In this document: in pieces, positions 1 to 12,059 of the stretch | Position numbering within the stretch: the first letter of the stretch is position 1 | How the letters are laid out: the number at the start of each line of letters is the position of its first letter | Assembly (NCBI RefSeq): GCF_041296385.1 | Contig: NC_091014.1 | Span: 11,569,578-11,633,577, forward strand | Length of the DNA: 64,000 nucleotides | Direction: 5' to 3' | DNA from: Aphelocoma coerulescens | Lineage: Eukaryota > Chordata > Aves > Passeriformes > Corvidae | Made by a program: the position numbers and the translations under genes | The notes under the pieces: generated by a model | The model's database searches: none | The model's input: only the letters and a program-made list of their open reading frames with translations | What the model was told of the DNA's origin: nothing

Positions 1-3000
1 TTCTTTTCTTTTTCCAAGATTTATACCAGATATAAAGGTTCAGAAATATCTGGCTTTTAACAGAGATCTAAAATTTCCTTATCTTTTTTCCTTTATTTTT
101 ATTTTGTGAACTAAATTAAATTGCAGCTAGAAAGATATAGATGCTTTTTTCTACATGTGGAACTGGAACAGAATGTACAGAAAATACCAAAAAAACCCTT
201 TTGAAAGTATTTTGACTTAATACTGTGAGCACTATTATACATTACTTATTTAGCATTTAATGTATCCTACTTACATAGGACCGAAATACATTTTCTGAGG
301 AAAGGTCACAGTGAAAGCAGTTTTTAATAGAGGTTTTGTAGTTAAAGATTAATTGAATATTGGCCTGAAAGTTCTAAGAAAACACCTCCGTGCGTGTGCA
401 TACATCTGTGCAAAAATAACAGCCTTGCCACAGCTACTGAAAGACTTTGCTTGACTAAAGGCCCAGAAAGTGGGTCTGGTTTTCAAGGTGGCAGATGTAT
501 AACTGTGGCTCAGCTGAGCTGTCCCTCAGCTAAGCCCTCCCCAGCACAGAATGTCCCTCGGTGACTGCTGAGACAGCAACCCCAGTCACATCAGATAGGA
601 CAGGAGGACTCTCAGCATGTCCCACCCTTAAGCACAATACTTGCTACTAATAGTTGAGTATTTCTCTTAAAACCAGGGCAAATAATAGCAGTTCCATATT
701 CATTGATACTTGATCTCTGCAGTAAAAGCAGCAGCAATTCGATCTCGGTGTGGTGTGAGTGTGTGATCGAGTTTCAGTTGTGGTGTGTGAGCTGTGCCAG
801 AGCCCACCATATGGTGCTGGGGCTGCTTTTGTGTAGCTGCAGGAGAACAGATGATACTTGATCTGATCCTGAGTCTGCCAGGACAAAATTACCCTATCAA
901 AATATTTTGAACAAATTTGAAGAAGCAGTATGAACTTGCACAGTTCTGCACTTGGTGGTGTGTGGCTTCAGCTCTTTCAGTTGATTACTGGAAGTTGAAA
1001 AACCATCTTAATACTCTTTGAGGGGCTATTTAATTCTTTAGCAAAGCAGACTCTGATGCTGAGTTTCATGTGTAAAAATGCAGAATATGATGTTTTCATT
1101 GTAGAACTGGAAAGGGAGAGAATACTCATGATCTAGCTAAGCTACGATTTCATACAAGAGAAAAGTCAAATGAGGACTTCCCACTAGATACAGATCCAAA
1201 GTGAGAAGTTCAGATTTGAAACCTAGACCTCATTTCTTAAACGACAAGGCTTTCAGAACTGTATCAGATCTCCTAGAGATTAGGGAGAAATTTAGATTTG
1301 TTCTTGGGTCCATGTCCTTGTAGAGAGTTTTGGGAAAAGAACCAAATTAGTATTTTCTTCTTTGTCTGTTGTTTCTTCTTTTTGCTTTTATGCTTCAGTA
1401 AGGACCACAGAATGAGAATGTGGAAGCGTGGAAGTATACCTGCAACCCATGGATACAATCTCCTCACCTGGGATTTCCAGACCTAAGAGAAATTCTGATT
1501 TCTTTTCTCTCACGCTTCAAACCCTTTAAACTTTTGTTTAATTTTAAAACATTTCAATCAGTGCTCAGTGGAGAATGGGAAATCATGCTGGATTTCAGAT
1601 CTGGCATTCCTGAGAAACTCAGGGACAGATCACACCCGGGCAGAACAGGAATTTAGGGTAGGTGAAATATCTTCAGAACACATCTCTTTTAACAACAGCC
1701 CAAGTCATTAAAGGGATTTATTCTTTTCTAAACATACATACTGATTTCCTTCACTCCATTCTTTTGGTATTTGACTGTTTTATAAGAAAGTCCTTCTTAA
1801 GAGATTGAAATGTCCATATAATCAGTTTCTGGAGGGATATAGCTGCCAAGCCCAGCTTCTCTTAGCTGCTGCTCATTTGTTTCCACTTTTTCCTCTTCTC
1901 CATCTTGTTTATTTAAATGCTTTAATGAGCTTGATTTTAGGATCTACATATTTCCACGTGTGGTAGCAAGACAGAATTACTTCTCAGGTCATCCACTAAA
2001 GAGTCTGGACCATTGAGTATGGTGGTTAATGTCTCTGAAATCTAATCCCACTTTTGTTCTGTCAAGTCTTGCATGGCTGACAGCAACTCAGCAGTGACGA
2101 AAGGTCAACGTGGAAGTCAAAGACTTAAAAATTCTAAGTCTCATTTTTCTTGAAGCCATGGAAGTCTTAATACTTAAAAATGAGAAGGCTTATTCAAAAA
2201 ACCTGCTTTACAAAAGGTCCATATTCATTCCCCTGTACAAATACAATTCTGGATTAAAACTGAAATAAACTAAAAGGGCTCATGAGATGAGTTAAAACAC
2301 AGCCAAAATTTTTGTTACTGTGGGCAGCCTTCTAGTATAATATTCAATGGAATTAGGTTAGTGCTCAGTTGTCTACCCATGGTTTGAGGTAAAGTCCTTG
2401 GCTCTTGGTAATGTACACATTGTACAGCACTACTGGTGGCCTCTGTGTTTATTTTGCCCTAGAGAAATAAACTTGCTGTATCTTGCCTGTTCTGAACTTC
2501 ATTGACAGGAAATTATAGCACTCTTAGTTGTTGGATTCATTTTTTCAGTGAGTGTGTATGTGGTGGAATGGAGGCTCTTCTCCTTCCCATCTTTTTTGCC
2601 CATTTGCTTGAGGAAAAATTGTAAGGTCAGAAAAATCTGAAAAATAATATCCTGGGACAGCTATATGCAAAAAACAGATGTAAGAGACCCATAAATATCC
2701 ACACAATTCACCTGCCTATAAAACTTAGGACAATATTAGCTGTTTCAGGAACAAACCTGAACCTCAACAATGTCCTACTTTGCACCCGCAGGTATTCAGG
2801 GAATTTTGGTAGGGTTTGGACTTTGTTCTTTAATCCTGATGATTTGTATGAGTTCTATGGAGATCCACAGAGCTGAGGAGATACAAAAAGGGATGCACGT
2901 GTTCCTTCTGCTGATCACCCTTGAAGCTGTGTACACACCCGAGGACAGACACTGCACAGCGGTTGTTCCTGTAAGGTCTTTCATAACAGGTTTATTTTCT

Positions 3001-3852
3001 CTGCAGTATATGGAAGTTGCCTTTAATTCCCAAGATCTCTTACAAAAGGCTTTGTATGTGCACTCAGGCTTTTGGCAGAACAATACACTTCTAACTAACT
3101 GGAAATAAACAAATAGATAAAATAAATGGTCTTGTATTTTCCTGTTACCCACAGAATAATTATTGCACAGAATACCCAGACAAAATATATCCTTTCCCAT
3201 TTTTTTTTCGCTTCTATTTCTTTGACACTATATTTTGAACCATGATGAAGACAAATAATAGAATTTTACAAAGTGAAACAGCTGCACTAGAATCAGGATA
3301 ACGCCATGGTGCATTTCAGTCATTTGTTCAGAAAAAATATTAATGTTTTTTCCCTCCTCTAGTGGATGTTTAATTTGGAAATTATTTAATTTAATTATTA
3401 TAAATGATCCTGTTAAATAAAGAAAATCACCGTGGTCCGAACAAATCATGACAGTATTACAGCTTCTTAATTAGAACAAATCACTGGTCTCAATTAAAAA
3501 TGAATGTGGGTATCAAGAATCAAACAAGCTTTTATTCCTCACTCATCTTTACATTTAGGAACACATCTGGTCTAGTTTAAATGCACTTTCAGTGGTAAAA
3601 AGGGTAGAATCTTGTCACTAAGGTCTTCAAGTTCCCAGCCTGTCTTTTGCTATGAAGCTCTGAGCAAGCTGTGATCCTGTAATGAACTTCACGGGAGAAG
3701 GGTCCTACAGAGATGCTGCTAAGGAGTAAGCAAGGGGCAGATCTGCACAGGGTGGGCACCAGGATATTGCCAAAACAAGAACATGCTGTGTCCACTACAC
3801 CACTGTGCAAGGAGGAGACCCTGAGCTCCTGCCCCCTGTGCAGGGACAAGAG
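1..3852. other. Unique AT-rich sequence, no gene recognised
   Basis: No repeat family or known exon is recognisable here. The longest open frames, 2,770-3,108 plus (112 codons) and 2,796-3,200 minus (134 codons), overlap on opposite strands and match no protein I know. A pyrimidine-rich acceptor-like site before 3,006 and AATAAA-like motifs near 3,107 and 3,120 are ordinary for AT-rich intronic DNA. The stretch looks like intron or intergenic sequence. Confidence 0.6.
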
Positions 3853-3927
3853 CTGGGCTCAGTGATCTTGATGCGTCCCTTCTAACTCAGCATGTTCTAC
3901 GATTCTGCCATTGATTCTGTGATTCTC
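3853..3927 (+). mobile_element. CR1 LINE, 3' terminal fragment
   Basis: Only the last ~75 bp of a CR1 retrotransposon is present. It carries the conserved end (a GACT/GATCTTG-like block, then CCCTTCTAACTCAGCATGTTC) and closes with degenerate ATTCTATG-type terminal repeats (GATTCTGCC, GATTCTGTG, GATTCT). Such very short copies are typical of CR1 because reverse transcription starts at the 3' end and usually stops early. Several substitutions from the expected motif suggest an old insertion. It is non-coding. Confidence 0.85.
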
Positions 3928-6900
3928 TTCCATAGCTTGCTAGATTGGGCCTCAGGTGCTACAAGACCAGGTACAAAGCAATTTGCTTTCAACCAGTTTA
4001 GTGCAGAAGAGCCTTATGGATTTCTAGGAGCACACCTGAAGAAGATAGGATTTTAAATTTTTCTTAATATAGGACTGAGGCATAAGACTAGAAGGAAAAT
4101 TAAAGCCTCAGAAAGACTCTTTTAACAGATAAGAGTTTAAGGTGGTGAAGAGATGAAACATAATTGTATTAATAAGGATTTGGAGGTGTCTGACACGTGT
4201 GGACAACGAAGTGTTTTCCTGAAAGAGCAAGTCAAATCTGCAGTGAAGAAAACTTGGGAAAACAACATGATATAGTGTGAAGTGTGTTTTCTAAGGAGAA
4301 TAAGACAATTATGCTATAACAAAATACATTTATGCCTCCTGTAAAAAAGAAAGAATGTGAAAAACTCAAGTAAAAGAGGCAGAGGTGTTCTACCTGAAAA
4401 TGAATAGCAACACACAGTGAGGGTACATTTTCAGGAGGAAGAAAATGTAGAAACAACAAGAATAAACCAAAGTCAGGTGGTGAAAGCTGACTAAATGTAA
4501 AGTAAAGACAAAAGAAATCCAAACCAAACCTGCCACTTTTTTGGATGGGAAACTATCCGACAAAAGGCTTGTGTGTAGGAACAGCAAGGCTTGAAGCTTT
4601 GAGGATAGAGAGATAAATCGATAAATATGTTCTTACATAGTTAGAGAGACAAGTAGGCAGATGGAAGGCCTCTGTTCTTTTATTTTCAATCACTAGCAAT
4701 ACTGCTTCAATGGAGAGCTTATGGAGTCACTTTTTGCATGGGAAACTATAAGCATGTGAAATGGAACAGATTAATTTAGATAAAAAGACATGCAAGATGT
4801 TTATTTAACTAAAATAGATGAAATGTGTCATTTAATTCCTTCTGCTAGTACTGAAACATATGGACTTTCCTGAATAAAACTTCACAAAAACCTTCCCTTG
4901 GGGTAATCTAGGTCAGCTATAAGTCCTGACATAAATACACAAATATTTACCGCAAATCATTTCCCGCAAATATTTCAAACTAAATGATTCTTCCACTAGA
5001 AACACTCATTCATCTATTCCTAGTTTGATCCTAAACTTCAGTAGTGAAGACTTTATGGATGAAAGCAAGACTTGATTAGTTAAATAAGAAAGAGGTACTA
5101 TGTCAATATCATATTCTGAGTTACTAGAAAAAAATATTCTGTATAATATAAACAACAGGCAGGAAATATGCAGGACCACACACATGAATGAATTAACAGA
5201 ATAATCCTTGATACTCTACACGATATAATGTTGTTCCAGGCCACATGGCTTGATCACTTGACCTTAATAGATGGCTCTGCTCACCCAAAATAGCCAGGAT
5301 GGACTACCTAGAGACATTAGTGCAACCAAGGAGGGAGGGTGAAAACAAAGCTACGTAAAGAATGCTGGTCCTGAAATATACATTACTCATTTGGGGTTTG
5401 TATGTGCTCTTGCAGCCAAACTTAAATTGAGAGTCAAAGCTATAAGCTCTATCCACTTGAGCATGAAGATTGCATTGCGTCTTTCAGTGTTTCATTACTT
5501 TTTACAAACAGGTGACAACTGGGAAGTCATCAGATACTGAGAAAACAACCATCCAACCATTTTATAAAATGAGAACTTACAAAAATTAAGGCAGGGTCTT
5601 ACATTTCTCTGTATATGAAATTCCCATGGAAAATAGGCTTTAAAAACTGTATTGTAACTAGCAAAAGTGCTACATATCTACTGCATCTATAATTGTTATA
5701 TTGATGATAGAAGTTTATCTTTCCCTGAGGATAAGGAGGTTTTTAGGAAGCTTTGACAAGTACAGGACATTCCATGGACATCATTTGATTTAGCAAGGAT
5801 TATGCATATATTTATAACTCTATTTACATTTCATTGCAGAGCTCTACGGTGTCTATAAATTCCAAATGCTCAGTGACAAAGCAAAAAACTGTATGCATTA
5901 CCTTCTTTATCCAGACAATTTCTATCTGTACTTTTTAGGCAATTGAGGATAATAGATATCAGATTTTATGACAACAAAAGTTTTTTTCTTGTAGGCTGAC
6001 ATACACTGGAGGTTATAATTTGATCCAGAACTGGAAATTATAAACTCTGTTAAAATCTTTAATTAATTCTTTTCTTACTGGACTGCCTGGATCTTATTTT
6101 AAACAATTTCCTTTCTGATATATTCTAGCAAAAAAAAAATTAATCTTCTTTCCAATTACAGACTCAGTCTCTGCCATGAATAGGTTCATTTACCTTAAAC
6201 ACTCAGTGGGCTCATGGTTGAGGAAGGAACTAATTACATTCTGTGCTTTGCTTCTCATGATAGAGGTTGGGAAGGCCACACTCTGACCTCTTACTAAACC
6301 CTTAGTTAAAAATGGATGAGCTTTTGGCCAGGGCTTTCAAGTCCAAGGTCCTTGTAACATGAAAGGCAGCTGAGTAGGCAGCTGTATTTGGTCCATGTAG
6401 TGTGTGCAGCCAAACCCCCTCCATCTCCCCAAAGTCAGGATCTGGAAACCTTTTGTAGCAGCTGATCTTAATCTGAAACACTCTCATATTTGGTGGCATT
6501 ATATGGGAATGTAATACTCAGAGACACTAAGCCCTACGTTCACCTTTACAGCCCCTGCACACTGCAGCACAGAGATTACCCTGGCAAACACCTGAAAAAG
6601 GCAGAAATCTGTAGGATAGGCCTGCCTGAAGGCAGTACATCACACCCATTGAAGGTGTTAGACCAGGCTGCACTAAAATGAGAGATGGAAGAAAAGTCCA
6701 TGCACCGGCCTGGAAACTGCAGAAGTTCTTTGCCCTTTGTCCACCCTCCATGCTGTTCTTTTTCCTGGTAAGTAATGATACCTGCTTAACAAATGCCACA
6801 GACAACTGCCAAAACATCAAGCAGATCAATAGATTGTAACTGTTTGTATCGTGCACAGACGTGCTCTCAACTGTTTGCAATACATTGCTTGAATTGCGTC

Positions 6901-7910
6901 ACAGATAATAATCAGCTGTTAACCATTCATAAACAACATATGAAAATAATATAAAGCATGAGGGATTTTTAATAATAAACATAATATAAAACAGAACAAG
7001 ATCAAAATGCAACTGTAGAGATATGTTGTTTTTCCCTTTCAGGGTAAGGATACAGAAGTATTTCTGAAGCTTTCAGAATGCCAACCACCCTAAAATGAAC
7101 CACCACCAGCAGGAAACTAAACACCACTGGTTTAGAGGTTACTTTGATCCCATCAGTCTCTCTTATTTTACTGTCCTAATATTATCCCTCATCCTGAGCT
7201 TCGTTTGAAGTAATTGGTTGAGGCTTACTGATTTCTTGATATAAATACTTTGACACTGTTTATCCCAGCATATCAGTTGTCAGACCCACTTAGATAAAAC
7301 TCACACGTTGTCATAAACTGTGTGTTGAGTCCAGGCTTTGCTTTGGAGCTGTGCTTTGCAGTCAGTGTTGCCATGTACGTGGTGCACCACAAAGCTGAGC
7401 TGTGTTACTCTTGCCTTATTTTCAGTGTGTGGTTACACAGTGCAGGACATATTGGGGTGGGTCTGTGTGAGGAAGAATGGCAATGTGGAAAGAATGAAAA
7501 ACCCATCTTTACCCATGGTTTAGGATGCATTCCAAAACTGTTACTAGGCATAGACATACCAAAGGGGTATGGCTACTATCAAGTGAAAAAGAGCATTTAA
7601 GAAGTTAGAATCCTTAAAGTGTGTTCTGCTCCCTGCCCCCAGTCATTTGGGTCAAGTTATGGGGACTTTCGGCCTTAGGCTAAGGGGTGAGGTTCTCAGA
7701 GTAGTGGTACAGCACAGAGTCCCTGCTGCCTTTGTAGCCCTGGAGCTCAGATTGCCTGTGAGGGAGCAGTCAAGTCTCATACACTGAGCCTTTTCTCAGA
7801 CCTCCTGGAGGCACGGCACTCCTTCATGGCAAGGTTAATCAGTTTTCTGTCACTCATAAACCCAAGTGTTAAGTAAGTTCTTGGTCTAACAAGCTCCCAG
7901 TCATATGGAT
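3928..7910. other. Unique AT-rich sequence, no gene recognised
   Basis: No repeat family, RNA gene or exon is identifiable. Open frames at 4,232-4,522 minus, 6,302-6,499 minus, 6,527-6,880 minus and 7,322-7,600 plus are short, overlap on opposite strands in places and have no recognisable motif. The sequence is consistent with intron or intergenic DNA. Confidence 0.6.
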
Positions 7911-8165
7911 AGACTCACAGTGTCATTGAGGTTGAAAAAGACCTGTAAGATCACTGAGTCCAACATTTAACCTGGCACTGACAAGTCCACCACTAGACCA
8001 TGTCTCTAAGCACCACATCTACAAGGTTTTTGAACACTTCAGGAAGGGTAAATCCACCACTTCCCTGAGCAGCCTGTTCCAATGCCTGACCACACCTTAA
8101 GAAATTTTTCCTAATATCTGATCTAAACCACCTTGGAGAGACTTGGGGCCTTTTCCTCTTTTCTC
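7911..8165 (-). mobile_element. CR1 LINE, 5'-truncated copy (minus)
   Basis: Read on the minus strand, this is about 255 bp of CR1 3' sequence. On the plus strand it runs from a decayed tail (ACTCACAGTGTCATTGAGG), through GTTGAAAAAGACCTGTAAGA and GAGTCCAAC, to blocks equivalent to GAGCAGCCTGTTCCAATGCC and TTTTTCCTAATATCTGATCT. The CTGGCACTGACAAGTCCACC block marks a subfamily with a TGGACTTGGCAGTG-type 3' UTR, different from the copies at 38,104, 45,815 and 51,632. It is not coding. Confidence 0.93.
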
Positions 8166-11100
8166 ATTATGAGATACGTGAGGTCAGGAAGTAAAATAGG
8201 GATGCAGCTTCCTCCAGAAAAGGCTGTGCCAAAGTCAGGCTCTGTATTCTGTTCCTGTCTGTGTACGGCTCCCAGCTGTATCCATTAGAGTAAAACCACA
8301 AGTGTTGCCCAATTTATGGCCTTTAACTGGGAAAGTAGATAACTGTGAAAGATATGTATTGCGTCTGAGCTGCTCCCAAAAGTCAGAATGGCCTCTGTCC
8401 TCTGATGGCTGCACAGAATAGGGGGCCACATCTTAGGAGTGATGCCAGTGTGTCCCAGGACCACATGCTCCCAAGAATCACAGGTAGCACTGCAGGGGAA
8501 GCTGTGGAGTTTGAAACAGCAGCCCCTGAAGGCATGCCCAGAGGCTGACAGCAAGTATTTGGAAGCACAGCTCTTAGGGAGAACCCGCAGTTTTGGGGCT
8601 GAAGTGTGGAGGGAGAAAAGTTTCCTTGGAGCAAAATCTCATTCTGGTTGTGGAAAGCTGTGAATTCTCTAGGGAAGTTACAACTGTTTTGAGGAAACAG
8701 GCAGAAAAAATAATGACACTGATAATAAAAAGTTATGGAGTAAGAAAAGAACAGATTATCAGTAGTGAAGAAATCCTTATGAAAGGTCATTTATTAGAGA
8801 GAGAGGAAAGAACTGAGATCAGAATCATGATCTTAACAAGATACAGTCCAGGGTGGTACTTCTTAATGGAAAACTTCTGTCAGATCACAAGGGGAAACAG
8901 CCCGAAAACTCAGCTTTCCAAAGGTCCTCATGTGATTTTGATTTGAGAGTATGAAAAGTGCTGAACCCAAATGGCAGGACATCTGCTCTCTAAAGTTTAA
9001 GAGAGTGTTTTCAATCTCCAGTCATTTCTTAGTTGCAATGAATTTCTTCATAGTTTATAACATTTCTGCTAATTACTTTGCCTCTATTCTCATATATTCA
9101 TGTAATGTGAAGTCTTAGAAAATAGTTTCTTTCACTACTAGTGTTAATTATTTACTAGATAATTATGGCTTTTCCACCATCTCATATCCAGGTTAGCAGT
9201 GTTGTGAAGCAATGTCTACTGTTAACTTACACACAACATACTTCACATTTCTGTGACAAAATTTGATAGTTCCTTAAATAACATACAGCATAAAAATATC
9301 TGCTGACTGGTGACTGGGCAGTTAATTTTTCATTCTGTATTGCAGATCCAAAAGTGATGAAATTAAGTAGGCTTTCACATTAATTTCAGCATGCAGCTTG
9401 TGCCTCAGCCCAGGCATATGCACCTACATTCGTTATATGCTGATGTTTTTGATGCTGGAGATGAAATATGCATGCACAAAAATTTGCAACAAAATTGTAA
9501 AGCATGCTTCCTGTATGTCCTAGCAGTATCTAGAAGTTACTAGATGCATCTTTTATCAGAAACTTTCTGATGGGCTCAACAGTTTCAGTTTCATAGCATG
9601 GTTGTAGTTGTGACTTTAATGAAAGAAACACAGCATTAATCTTCACCTATAGTATCTTCTGATGAGCTTAACACTGAGTAATTGCAGCAGTCCTGTTCAT
9701 TACAGCCTTGGGCAGGTCTGAGACATCTACCAACAAATGGTTTTGCTCTGCAGACCCCTGGCACTTGTACAGACCCTCTCTTCTGACCCTGTCCTATCTC
9801 TCCCTGCCTCTACACCCCCTGCTTTAGTTACTGTGGGACCAGACACCTACAGAAATGAAAATTAACAAAGGCTTCATTTAACAAGAGAAGCAACCCTGGT
9901 GTGTCTGTGAAGCCATCAGATGGACATTATTTGATTATTTGCACTGGTGATATGCCACTGGGTGAGTGGAGAAAGTGAGAAGATAGGAACCAGCAAAATA
10001 ATCCAACTCAGTGTTTGTGTTTGTGGCTGTGTTTGTTCAACAGTTAATGACTGCCAACTACAAGGGACCATAAATTTTCTGAGACAATCTAATTAGGGCC
10101 AAGCCTGAATAAAGTCCATGAAAAAACAAAACAAAACAAAAAAACCCTCACACTGCATCTCAACCCTCCCCCTACTCCCCCAAACAGGGGAAGGGGAAAG
10201 GGAGTGAAAAAGAACTGAGTGCTGCAACTGATTCTTAACAATATCTTTCCAGAAGAGTAAAAGTGGCTTTTACAGCAGACATTGCGATCTCCTTGGAAAA
10301 ATTGCAAGAGTATGTCTGCCTTGTAGTCAGATACACACAACACCTTGATAGGAAGGAATACACCCAGGCCTTGCTTTGTGCCTCAGGGAATTACTATAAA
10401 AGAAATGAAAAATGGCCCTTTTGACACAGAGTGCTTGCAAACACCTATCAGGAATTGCACAGTAGCAATGATGGGATGGTGTAGCTCAGAAAAATTTTTT
10501 GTACAGTTTCAGTTCATGGTTTTTATATGTTGCCAACTTACTTATTCTTAAGTATAATATTATATTTTTGCTGCCTAAAAAATTCAAACAGAAATTTAAA
10601 GAAAACACAAGGCTGTATTTATCAGATTTCTTGCACCAACCACAATCAAAGTGTTTGGCCTATTTTATTCTAAACAATCAACATATAAGAAAGCATCTGT
10701 TTACCAGCTGGCTTGGTAGCTGCCCAAACTAATCTGAATGACCTCAGCTGGAAGAGGCTGACCTCCATCAAGTTGAAGAATCGATTTCTCCCATGCATAC
10801 ATATTCTGCAGTGGTTTTGAACTACAGCCTAGAAACCTGTCTTCTGCCTTCTGCACCATTTTAGTTCTATACATTATTTAGGAGTGTTGCTACTTTTCTT
10901 ACCTTCTAAACCTACACTTTTAGGCATAAAATAAATGGACAATTTTCTTATTAGGAAAGTCATGTTCCTATAAAATGTTCTTCTGTGTAAAAAATACCAT
11001 CTAACTTTATCCTTTAGTTACTACTGCCACAGTATAGAAATCTTTTAATTATAGTAATAAACATGATGTTAGGCAAGGTAGAGAGAAGCTTTCACAGCAT

Positions 11101-11939
11101 CTGCCTTGGGATTTATAACAGTTGTGTTTTGTTCATTGAGTAGGAGGAGAGGTTCACATTCCAGGTGTGTGTTATTTCCTCTTTGACAGAGAAAAGAATG
11201 GAAATTAAAACAGTACAATGTTCACCTTTGTGCTAACACATAAAACCTTACTTACTTATGCAGTGATAATAAATGGGAAAGCAGTGACTAGTAAATTTAG
11301 AGTTTTAAAAATGTCTAAGACTCTAACATCAGCTGCTATTCAGGCACCTTTTGCATAGTGGCTGCTTCTAGATGCTGATCTAATTACTCACAGTCAGGAA
11401 AAGTTTATTCTTAAAGACAAGTTAGCACAGGGTCCTTTATCTTGACAACACTGTCCAAATACATTATTAGGTTCTGGGGGATGATCCAGTTATGAGTAAC
11501 CTCATAACTCCCCTCTCTCTCACCACTGCACATGTGATCGAATGTTTTGCACTGGTAAATGACCTCAAAAGTTACAGAGTCACAATTTCCATCCATACAT
11601 GTGAAGCATACATGAAGTTAAAAAATTTCAGGTTTGCCTTCCAGTTCATTAAACACTTGTCTCAGAGGAAAAGAATTGCAAAACTGATTGCAAAAAAAAA
11701 AAAAAAAGCTGCAACAGAATATTTTCAACCCCTTTTAGACAGGCAATTCTTATTATACAAAGTGTAAAAGAGAGAAGAGGTCCAGAGTGCGCTCGCTTCA
11801 GTAACCACCATCATGTGTAAGTAAAACTGTCATATTCAAACCACTTGGGTTTGCTCTGAGGTGTTGTTTTTGGTTCGGTCTGGTTTGCATTTTTATTTTA
11901 TTTTCATTCTGAGTTTTGCAGTTTTGGTTTTTTTTTCAT
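8166..11939. other. Unique sequence with a C-rich/G-rich inverted tract
   Basis: No gene or interspersed repeat is recognised. Frames at 8,383-8,790 minus (135 codons), 8,593-8,946 plus and 10,089-10,343 minus have no known motifs. At 10,164-10,203 a C-rich run is followed after a few bases by a G-rich run that can pair with it. An A17-like run lies at about 11,691-11,707. Confidence 0.55.
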
Positions 11940-12059
11940 GGAAAAGTTGAAAGAAAAAGGGGAGGAAAAGACCAAAGGAAGGAAGATGAGAGAGTGAAAA
12001 GCAAGGGGAGAGAGGGAAGAAGAGAGAAAAATAAGGAGAGAAAGAAAGAGAAGGCAAAA
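11940..12059. repeat. Polypurine (GA-rich) low-complexity tract
   Basis: About 120 bp are almost purely A and G on the plus strand, with interrupted GGAAA, GAGA and GAAAG motifs and only a few pyrimidines. It has no fixed repeat unit. Frames across it (plus strand rich in K, R and E; minus strand rich in F, S and L) are composition artefacts. Such tracts can adopt triplex structures and often vary in length. Confidence 0.85.

Noticed and set aside
2770..3200. Overlapping 112- and 134-codon frames on opposite strands
   Set aside because: Neither shows a family motif. Acceptor-like and AATAAA motifs here are common in AT-rich DNA.
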